This document shows, piece by piece, positions 14,701 through 26,700 of a stretch of 64,000 nucleotides of DNA (its first letter is position 1; each line of letters opens with the position of its first letter). The stretch covers positions 3,238,501 through 3,302,500 of the forward strand of contig NC_064231.1 in the NCBI RefSeq assembly GCF_023101765.2. Direction: 5' to 3'. A model generated the notes under the pieces. It made no database searches and was not told the DNA's origin. It saw nothing but the letters and a program-made list of their open reading frames with translations. The position numbers and the translations under genes are program-made. The DNA comes from Spodoptera frugiperda (Eukaryota; Arthropoda; Insecta; Lepidoptera; Noctuidae).

Positions 14701-17700
14701 TGCTCGTCGATAGTCTATGTGCGACTTCTGTCATCTGTCACTTGTCGCTTGTCAATGTGTCGCCACACTTTGAGTAAATTTGTACCTACCTAGTACCTAC
14801 GTACCTATTTTATTTTCAAACTAAAACTAATTAAGAAGCAAAGATTGGAGTGATACACATTCTAATATTAGATAAGTATTTACTTACATCTCACTTAATA
14901 AAATAATAAAAAACTGCGTTAAAAATCAAAAAGCAAAACCGTTTGGTTTTGCTTTTTTCGTCATACGTACTAATTAGTTACCCACCCACTGATAGTTTAG
15001 AAATCGGCACTCCTTACTTTTCTTAAGATAACAGTGTTATATATTTGATTTTTATTCCAAAACATTCACACTGAAAGCTCCTAAATTATTACCTACCTCT
15101 CACCCCTTATATAAAAAACAAATTCTCTTATCAACTACCAGAAATCGAGTCAACACGATCGTTTAAATGCAAATTATTTGCACAAATCAACTGCAATTTT
15201 TACTGTAAAAATATTTTTTTAATTTTTCTTTCATTTGTCACCACTATCTTGTAAATCTATTAAAAATAATACCATTTCTCCAAAAGAATTCAAGACGAGA
15301 CATCCGGTAAACCAAAATATGAACATACGGTCCAAAATAGGAAAGTTCATAGAAAACGAAAACAACTCCTATTATAATAATTTGTAACAATGACTTGATA
15401 CTTTTTGTATCAAGTCGACCAATTTGGAACTTTTCTTGTTGTTGGAAAATCGACCTTAGTGGGTGGAGTTTGAGTTTAGATATGGATGTGGTTGTTAAGA
15501 TTGATATATAGGTATGTCACAATTTATTGGAGTGTGTCTCTTTGATTTAGTTAATTTAGCGTTCGTTGTGCTTTTGGTAGCATCTAAAATGTATCTAAAT
15601 AAGGTGACAGGAAAATTGGGTCGAAGAGAAAACGCGAATTGAAAGAACAATATCGTACAATAATAATTACAACAAAAAAAATTACAAGGATGTAAAGACA
15701 TGGAAGTGTTAAAAATATTAAAAAAAAATATGAATAATTATGATAAAGCAAAAAAATAAAGTCTATAAGCGACACACAATTGTCATTACCATCAAAAAAA
15801 CATATCAATCATAGTAATTCTATTTTTTTTTTTTTTCATTTCATTGAAACTTATAGCATCTCGCATCTTTAGCGGTTGTCACTATTCATTGCCGGTTATT
15901 CAGGCGACGCAAACCGAAGATTCCGTAACCAAGCGTCCAAGGACATCAAACCAATTTCACACATGGTTGCCTCTATCTACTAGCAATTGTGCAGTAGTGT
16001 CGATTAACGTATTTTTTGTGTAAAACAATTACTATTTACTTGAAAACAAATTGATGATTCACTACGACGCCGATGCGACGGTCATTAGGTATTTATTTGG
16101 ATATTTGCAGACAATAATTTGTTTTTGCGTAATTTCGTTCCTTGTTTGTTGGGTGATTTATTATTTTTAACACTTCTTTTTTTTCGTTGCAGTAAAAATG
16201 TGTTTTTTATTATATTTAGTTGACTTTTGATAGGCAATAGGCAATCTTTATTTTACAATATTGTTAGACGCACCAGAGAGACGATAAAAAGTGTATCGTC
16301 CTTGACGCTTAATCTTTTGAGACTTTTTTCTGTATTATTTGTAAACTCATAGCTTGTTAACTTATATTTACTTTTTCAGTAAGTAGGTATTATTAGTAAG
16401 TAACTATGTCATTGTATCATATTGCTTTAAGTAATTTGGGATACAATTTTTAATTTTATTTCATTTCTATTTTACAACGCAACGTTTTTTCTTCATAAGT
16501 AAAAAATCATCTGTCATCTCCAACGCGGAAATTTTACAAATTCAGGAAATAAATTAATGTCCCATAATAATTCAAGTTCATTAGTGTAAGTACTGTGATG
16601 ACATCGCATTTTATTTCTCATAACGTTTGCGTAATCGTCACCACGGCCAAAAGAAGATACTACACTAATATTACTACACGCAAGCTCTTCAAGTGCCCTA
16701 AACTAGCAAGTAGCTAGTGGTTTTGATTTTCAACTACTTTGTGTTGCATAATGCAGGATAGTTTAACAGAACCTAATTAAAAAATCACAAAAAAAAGCTA
16801 TCAAAATAAAGAATGGAATCTAAAAAATAAAAAACTCTAAATCCACGGAAATAATAAATGGGTAATAAAGTTTTATAACAGATGCTGGAAATGTCAAATT
16901 TTGCATTCGTGTTTTGTGAGAATAACTAAAGACATATTATTTTATTACACACATTCTTCTATATTTGGATTTAAATTTTGGACATTCGAAATGCCAACTC
17001 TATATATTTTACATCCATGACATTTAAGTCATTTATTTGAAAAAGGAATTTTTATTTCTTTTTTTTTTCTTTTAATAAATAGCGTCTATTTTTCCGGCCA
17101 TGCATTTTAAAGGAGCATTTGTTTCCGATTTCAAATATTAAAAATAGTGACAAATTATTATCTTATGTTAGAACTACCGTTTATAGTTAGAAAACTATTG
17201 AGATCAAAGCATAGGAACACACTAATACGATTTCCTGCTCTATTATATCCACATCGTATTATTACGTACAGCTGTATACTGAAGAATAGCCCAAAAATAA
17301 TAGTTGTTAAAGATATTCTCAATCTTAACACGTTGCAATAAAGTTAACTTTTGTATAAGTATTGTTTAACAACTAAACTGCTAATGATTGTAGCAGGTTT
17401 GAATAGATATTTGATGCCAAACTTATTAAGACCAAAATAGTTTTGTGGCTGAGGAAACACGTGCTTTATCTAGTTTTAAATTTATTCTGAAATTTCCTCT
17501 CTATGATTCAGGTTATTTGTATAATTAAATATAATGCATATCCGCCTTCGATATATTAGAATGTTTAATGGTTTTGACCTAATTTCAATCAAATTTAGTT
17601 TTTCTACAAAACGAAAATCTGCCACTAAAATTGATAAAATAGTGTTATTTTATTTCAAGAGGAATCGATTAACTCTTCTCCTTCCTAAAACGACATCAAA

Positions 17701-20700
17701 CCTTTTTAAAACAGACAAATAACTGGCACCTAATCCAATCTATACTAATATTATAAAGCTGAAGAGTTTGTTTGTTTGTTTGTTTGAACGCGCTAATCTC
17801 CGGAACTACTGGTCCGATTTGAATAATTCTTTTTGTGTTGGGTAGTGCATTTATCGAGGAAGGTTATAGGCATCACGATATGACGAATAGGAGCCGAGCA
17901 GAGCGGGTGAAACCGCGCGGAAGCAGCTAGTAAAAAATAAAAACATTCAAAATTAGAACGCCACTAATTACCGCGCCAGTGAAAGAAATATGGCGACAAA
18001 AAGCGCGGGAGTAATAAATTGTAACTCCCTAATGCGTTTCGTCGCTTCGCATATCCGTTCTGCATTCCATTTTTAATCAAATATTTTTAATTTTAATAAG
18101 ACAAGTTATTATTGTTGCTTAACTTTAATATAAATCATAAAAATATTTAACAAAAATTTTGTTAACAAAATTATAATTTTGTTTTTGTCTGTTCAGAATT
18201 AAATAAAAATGTATGTATAAGTAGTTGATATTGTGGTTTTGTTTGGAATACATGGCCAAAAAAATACGTACTAGGATTTTTTCTTGTTATCGTTTATGTA
18301 TTGTTTATGTTTATGTATCGTTATCCCCAGAAAATCAAATTGTGGATTGTCGGCCATTGCACCAACCGTACTATCTCCATAAATAATGTTTGTCTAAGAT
18401 ATGTATCAACATTATAAATATCCCACTCAGCTAGTAACAAAATTTATTAGAAAAAGTTGCAACCTGACCATCGTAGGCGAAATATAAAACGTAATCTGTA
18501 CACCTACTTAATCTATATTTGGATGATGTTAGCTTTCGAATTTTACACTTGATTTCATTTCTGGCTATTTCTGCATAACATATGTGACACATCTATTTAA
18601 ATCAACAAGAACCTAAAATACTTACATAAAAATATTGTTTTATCTTAAACAGTAATGAGCTTATATTGTATGATCAAGATTAAGAGTGTGTATCAAATAT
18701 CAGATCGTTCTATCGTCAGGAACGAGATTAAAGGACAATTATTATTAAATTTGACCCAAACATAAATAAAACCGTTTAAAAAGTCAGACATAAGTGCATA
18801 ACAGATACTACTATTCAGAATTCGATACTTAAGAAAATATATTCACAAGAAATAGTTAAAACAAAACCTTAAAATAAATACAGTTTTAGAAAATGAATAC
18901 AACGTCGATCCTCTGCAAGAGTTGCCTGAATATCTAAAAAGATTAATACCAAGTGCTGTACCTATATCTGAGGAAACGAATAGTTGTTTATATTATCCCT
19001 CTATCGTTGACGAACAAATTAATGGATTACAATTCTATTTTAGCACTGCACTGTCGATCAGCCGATCTTAAAATAATCTTACACTTGAACGTAGTCTGCA
19101 GTTATTGCAGTTAGAAATATGTATGAACACATTCATGAATGATGCATTGGGTTAAGCAATTCCTTCGACTATGCATACGAAAGTTAAAGTACCTACGTAT
19201 TAACTTTTTTGGCATTAACATATCGCTATCAAACTTATTATATAGGACATAAAATATAGGTTATAATATATATTTTATAACTGTCTGCGGTCACTAATTA
19301 CCCAATGAAATAAAGTCGGATGTCCTACATATCTACTAGCTAGAATCTATGAAGGACATCCGACTTTGCTCAATTGTTTTTTGATGGAATCATCCATTGA
19401 CTTCTCTCGCCGTGAGCGAGGCGAGACGGAGTGTCAGACTCCTGCTCCTTAAGCCGGAACCCCGGTAAACCCGCCAGGTAGTCCATACTGTTCCATCTAA
19501 GATGACTCATGGACATTATTGAATCCATTTTAAACCTTAACGGATTTTTGTACCGAGATACGATGTCACTCCGAACTCAAACTAGCTGGAAACTGAAGAG
19601 ATTTAATATTATAAACCAAAATATCTCCAAATATATAGCTTACGGTCTGTAGGTATTAACTGAATTCGACACCGACCATCGAGCGGCAAGATTCCGACCA
19701 CATGACGTGTCTTCCTGAATTCTCATACATTTTCTCATGATATGCATGCGCGGAATTTTTAGCGGTTCATTCAACCGATTTAAAACGGATTATAATACAT
19801 TGGCAATAAAATGCACATTTCTCTGTGCTTTATTGTTTACTAGTTAAGTATTAAACGATATAATGATTCTGTTATTATTTGTCTAGATTTATTTGAGCGT
19901 GTTCTTAGAAGGGCGAAATTGATAAGTAGCTTTTGCATAACTTCAGATTAGCCAGAAAAATAATCGTGAAATTAAATGTTTATTTTACAAACTAATATTT
20001 TATCCTAATTTATTCAAATACTAGATTATTTGACAAAAAATACATACAAACACAAAGTCAATTCGGCGAGATCTCGCGAGTTTGATTTTATAGTCTCGCG
20101 AGATCTCGCTCGAGCCCCAATCTCGCGAAAATTAGCATTCCCTAATTACAAAACAATGTATTCAACAAGAGTGTAACGGTGCCACCAAACGGTAATGATA
20201 ATGAAACATCAAAACTTAAAACCCGATAAAATTAAACGGTAAAGGCAGGATCACATACAATCTGTGTTTATTGCCCACTCCTAAACATGCAAATACGTCG
20301 CCTTGTCTCATTAACACAGTTTATTCTACTGTGTTTGATGTCAAACGGTTCGTCTCTGACTAAATCTTTGTTGTAACAAATGAGTTTTTCATTTTAGGTA
20401 TGTACCTATAATATTCTCAGATAATTTTGACACCACTGACAAATGGTGAAGGAAAACATAGTGAGGAAACCTGGGCTTATAATAAAAAATTGAAATTGCG
20501 AACCCGCAATGAGCAAGCGTGGTGATTGATGCTCAAACCTTCTCCGTGTGAGAAGAGGTCTTTGGTCAGCAGTGGCCACTTATAGGCTGTTGATGATGAT
20601 GTTGATGTAGGTCCCTTTAATTGAGGTTATTATGGATTTTAAATAGATAATAAAGATTAATTGGGTAATCACATTTTCTTATTTAGTTGCTGTCAATTTC

Positions 20701-23700
20701 TAAGATGCTTTTTACTCTTGAGTGCACTTATTATAATTTGAATCAAAACTATTAACTGATTCCTCAACTTTATAGGACCAATTACATTGAATATCACTGA
20801 AATAATTAATAGAGTTTGTAATAAAAAAGGGACATTCAGGAGGCTAAATAATAATGATAATGACAAAATATTACGTGATCTAATTAAAGAAAAATTCTAA
20901 TCGAGATTGGCCAACGGAATTTTTTTATAGTTTACTACAGAACATTGTTCGGACACTAAAGAGAAGTGATTGCTGAACGGTTACAAAAGGTGAATAATGA
21001 GTGCAATGGAATCTACAATGAATGGTTTTGAGCACTTCTTGCATTAGAATTAATTATGGTTTAATTCTTTGGCAACAATCAGATAATATGTAGCAAGTAC
21101 TGGCAATACTAGAAATAGAAAACTAATTGAATTCAAATGTAGCTCATAAAATTAACATATTTATTCAGAATTGTGCCGATTTAAAAGCTAGATAGTTTCA
21201 AGATCATTTGAAGTATCATATTTGACAGGACCTATAGATAGATGTAGGCATTTATTTTATCTTAATACATAGGATCTAATATTCAACTTATGACGATAGC
21301 AGTATTATACACTATCTATATATATTGAGATAAATATATATTTCGTCCAAATATGTAGACTTCATACTTTAAAACAAATATCATACTCAAAAACAAACAA
21401 ACAGACATAAATACAACGATACTATAAAACAAGCACTCACAAACACTACAACCTCCATGTAACCTAAACACAATTCACAATACACCAACAATTAGAAAGA
21501 AATCTAAAATCATAACCAAATTTAATTTTGTATCAAAATGCCTCTTCAATAATATAATCAATGCCAATAATAGCGAACCAATGGCACGAGTCAATCCATT
21601 CATAATTAATGAACGTGGGCCTAATGAACCCCGGTTTATTTTTAATGATACGGATGCGAGTGGAGATGTAGGTCGAGAGTGGCATGCAGATGACTGCATC
21701 GGTGCAACACCAAGATTTATTAGTATCCACAGTTTTATATTCATTAGTGAATCGCTGAAGGGTACATTTGAAATGCAGATTGTCGCACTTGAGACTGTTG
21801 GTAATGAAGTGGTTTTTGAAATAGATGAAGACCTAATTGAAATTATGGTTCAGGAAATAATTTGTGTGTTCCAAAGCTTGTTACTGAAGAATGTATCCGG
21901 GAAGTGGAATTAATGTTTATTTTTGTAGCCAAACGTCTTAATGGTAAAGTCGATGATGTTAAAACTATCAAAGATACAGGAGATGGGATAGATTAACCAC
22001 ATTTGGTTAGTGTAACATTGAATATAAATAACAAAAATCCTAAAGCATTGACTGACTTCGATCATAAACAAAAAACTGTAATCACAAACACAACAACTAC
22101 TACAGACAGTAAACAAACCATAACTCAAAATGAACAACACTCCCAAGGGATCAAACCTGAAGCTAAATCACGGGTGCGCACGCGCATACCGCTCGCATTA
22201 TCGACGCCGTTAACAAGTCGCACGTGTTATGAAGATCGAGCCGCCGGCACTAAAATGGCAGCTATGAAATGCCACCGAAATAGAGCAAGCATAGAACTAG
22301 ATGTGGCAACTGTAGCTATTGTATGTAAAATGTTAAACAAGAGCATACGATATTCGAATACCTTATTTAAAAGCACAATAATTTAGCTACTTATTTCAGT
22401 GAAAATTAAGTGATTAACTGAATACGGAAGAAGAAATTTATTAAATGCATAACTTTACACCTTCAAGAATTAAGTATGAGACTAATGTAATAAAGATACC
22501 ATACATCTTATAAACTAGGATAAATAATATACGTTAATTAATAACTGGCTCGTTGGTCAAGTGGGATCGCAAGTGCGACTGCCCAACTAGGGGTCTCGGG
22601 TTCGATTCCCGGGTCGGGCAAAGTATTACTGGGCTTTTTTCGGATTTTCGAAAATTTCTGGAGTAGGAACGGAGTCTGGAATTTGTCCAGTCGGTAAGAG
22701 TCTAACACTCCCTATTACATCGGACTTATAACACAAATGGTGAAAAGTGGGTATACATTGTATAGCGGCATTACGTGTCGTAATGTACACCTCTGCCTAT
22801 CCCTTCGGGGATAAAAGGCGTGACGTTGTGTGTGTGTGTGTTAATTAATAATTAATAACAAACAATTCAGCGGCGTAAATAAACTAAGGTTTTAACCTGA
22901 CTAAAGTTATAAGATGTGCAATTTACGCAATAATTTCGCCTGAATATCAAAATGAATGAAAATTATTTCCTCGTCGGCTTGCCCATCTGTGTCGTGAAAG
23001 TACAATTAAATCAAATCGCACGCTATAAGTATGGTATGCGCATGCGCAGGATTCGCTCAAATTAAGGAAGGAAGCAATTACTGTGCACTATGGAACATTA
23101 ATATGGTACTAGTGACATTTTCTTTACCCGATTACGGTTTTAATTTTGATTGATGGCTTAAATTAACTACAACTTAGTATTATATTTAAAAGGAAATGAC
23201 ATTTTTGAGGAAGCTGGTAGCTTATTTGCAATGAAAGGAAACATACCCATATTTCCTCTTTTTTCTTAATCTAACCTAACCTAATTATTGCAATGTCTTG
23301 TGAGAAAAAGCTTCGTTGATAGTACAACAATAGGATTGACAACTGTTACCAACAATGCATAAATATATAATATACATATTATTCAATTCAATTTCAGCTA
23401 TGATAGTCCCACTGCAGGGCAAAGGCCTCCCTACCCTATAAACATATTATATCTCTAAATATATGACGTATACTCTGCCCTTTAGTTAATACGTGATGTT
23501 ACATAAAGCTGTGACAAGATCTGTCTTCTACCACTTTTAATTCTACGACAATAACAATGCAGTCGGTACAAATGAAAGCAACAGTTATGACACGACAAAA
23601 TGGCAAGAGATCAAGCATTAGATCCAGTACTAAAAATACTTGAGTGAAAATACTATCGCAATCTAGCATCGACTGTAGAATAATAACGCGTGCCTAGCCA

Positions 23701-26700
23701 AACCAGAGGAATTTGCTACACACAGCCGCTATCATTAAATTAAATCTTACCATACATAATTTAAACACTAAAATTATTAAAAAAGAACCTAAAAACAATG
23801 TTGATAAAGTTGTTAATGCTGCAGCAGGGAAGGATAACTGCAACAATAAAGCTGCAGATGGGGTACATCCAGAATACATTGGCGCTACACTTGGAGGCAT
23901 GCAAATGTGTACATTCCTCTCGACATAGTGGTCGGCCAACGCCGTCGGCTCGTGACTGTTTTTCTTTGGCAGGACGTGTATTTTAGTTAAAGATAAGAAT
24001 GCACTTAGCAGATACGACGTTCAGAGTTATTATTGGAATACAGATGAAGATAGCAGGATCTTGGAGTATTATAAGGTTGAGTGCACATGCATAATGCTGG
24101 TTTTGTTGCATTAATGAGACTTAAAGATGTTGTGGTAAAGGGTTAAGGGCCTAGAATAGTTAGTCGATGTAGGTACTTGACATGTTTAGAATGTGGAACC
24201 TTTAGTTTTGTTGATGAAAGTTACTGACTAACTAGTAACTTTTATATTCAATGTCAAACTCAAGAAGGATATTCTAACTTTTCGAATCGTCGTCTGTACC
24301 CTTAGTATGAGTTTGCATTACGTTTAAAGTAATCGAAACGAGAGCGTGTTCGGCTTTCAGATTGGTTGGTTTATTTTGACGGCCAATCGCACTCTTATTT
24401 GTATTACTTACTTTAAACGTATGTACAGCAAAGTCACTGGTTATATTTAGATACATTTTTCGTCTGTTTTAAGTTCACTTCATGACCTATCGTGTATCAA
24501 ACAGTATGCCTTATTTCAATGCAACAACAATATGCAAAATAATTTAATGTGGTCTATAAAATGTGCTAGCTAGCTAATTAACAATATAATTAATGAAGTG
24601 TTATTTCATTCAGTCGGATCACAAATGCCAAAGTATTAAAATTAGAATTACTTTGTTAGGCAAGCGTTTAACGACTCGTGTAGTGTTGTAAGTGATAAAT
24701 TGTGTAATATATTATTGCGATTCCTATTCGGTAATAAATCTTTGTGTTATGAGACCCTTTTTTGTTTTCCCAAAGGGTTAGGATGACGAGATAATTTAAG
24801 CTTTCTCGTTCATCTTACATACTTGTAGCTAGGACCTTTGTACTTGCTTACGTACCTATACGAAAATATCTAATCCCAACGTCTTCTTTATTAACCTCAA
24901 TAAAAAAATATCATAGGGGTGGGCAGAGGTATATATTACGGCACGTAATGCCATAGTACAATGTATACCCACTTTTCACCATTTGCATATAAGTTTCATC
25001 TAATAGGGATGAGCCTATTGCCATATACTGGACCTAATTCTAGACTACGGGCTACTATTGAGAAATATCCGAAATACAGCAGTACTTTGCCCGACCCGAG
25101 ATACGAACCTGCGACCACTCGACCGACGAGGCAATCACATGATAGTGCTTGGAAATGCATTGAAATGCATGCACATATTTGCATACATTTCTAAATGCTC
25201 AAGGACCAAACAGATTTCAATAACACTTCAAACCTATTGACATTCAACTTATCCAAACCATAACCATTACGTCAACACAAGACACAAAACTGCGGAAACA
25301 CAAAAGGTCACAGGATCACCGACCATTTGGCTACATAGAAACATAATAATAATCTGAATACCATCACATTACTACGGTCTCCTGGAAATGTCTAAGCTTT
25401 AAAGGTGCCCTAAAATTATGCGTACGAGTCACATATCTTTGTACTATTTGCGTTAGTTCCGAGTTTAGAACTAGGCATGTTAATGGAAGATGCTGATCTT
25501 AGAGATAATCTTATGATATTATCTTATACTTCTTGATGGCTTGTTTAGCTAGGGAAAGACTTTGTCAGAATAGTATGGCATATCGAAAAGTTAGAAGTAA
25601 GAAGGAGATGAGGATTAAAATCTGCTACATCTTTTTGGACCAAAGATATTGGTAGGCACCAATTACCTATGTTAAAAATGAGTTTTGATTCTATAAAAAT
25701 TCATGGTCTTGTTAATATCTATTTGACATTAATACCTAATGCCAAGCAGGTGGGTAACAATTGAAACAAAATCAAATAGCCAACTTAAGTTTGAAACAAA
25801 CTTCTTAAACACTGTTCTAAAACAAAAATAACTAAGTGTAATAAGTTACTTTTTATTTATTTTATCGAAATCAGAACGCAGAAACGCACCCTTCGCCGCA
25901 AAAACGCAGGCCACAAAAACTAATAAAACCTTAAAATTACAACCTCGTGGCAGACATTTTGTAAATATAACCTCAATTAAATGCAATATTAATTACTGGA
26001 GCTGCTGACTGAACGGTCATGTCAACACAAACATTCACATACACTTCAGTGTTTCATTAGCTTAGTATTAACATGGATATAAATAGTTAGTTTGACGTTT
26101 TTAATTCCCAGCTCAAACGTGACTTAAGGAGAGACGAGAAAGACGCCATGTTTGATTGAGTCGAAAGGATTTTAGGTCTTAATTAATAACATTGCTACTA
26201 ACAACATACGGTTAACATGATTAATAGAGGTTAAGAATTTTATCATAATTTAAAAAAATCGACACTAAGATTTTCTCCTGTATCGTAGCGTTTACATACA
26301 TACAAATTCACATACACATGACACCCAGACCCGATCAACAATTTGTAGATCCCACAAAAAAAATGCGGGAATGGAACCTGCTACACGTTGCACGGCAGTC
26401 AATTGCCCAGTCAACCAACCGTGCAGTCTGAAAGATAGCTTCAAGTTTGAAGAAAACTGAAGTGCCTAACTAAGTTAGTAAGAGATAAAAGAGATAAGTA
26501 GGTGGATAAGTACCTAGATATACTCAGGTACTGTATGATGTGCATTGTGCATACGCAGTCTGTGCCCACACTTTAGGTATTTACGCATCTGTCAAGTCCG
26601 CCCTTGATTTATACGAGCAACTGTTGGGATCACTCTTTGTGCGTCACATGCGCGAGCGCACGCGTTTCCGATGAATTATTGGCTTTTTGAACGGTTAATG

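Noticed and set aside
14928..14957. Rho-independent terminator
   Set aside because: Shape fits, but this is eukaryotic intron DNA with no bacterial genes nearby.
22545..22620. A tRNA gene
   Set aside because: A and B boxes are present, but there is no closed acceptor stem, and the sequence continues into a SINE body with a GT tail and target duplication.
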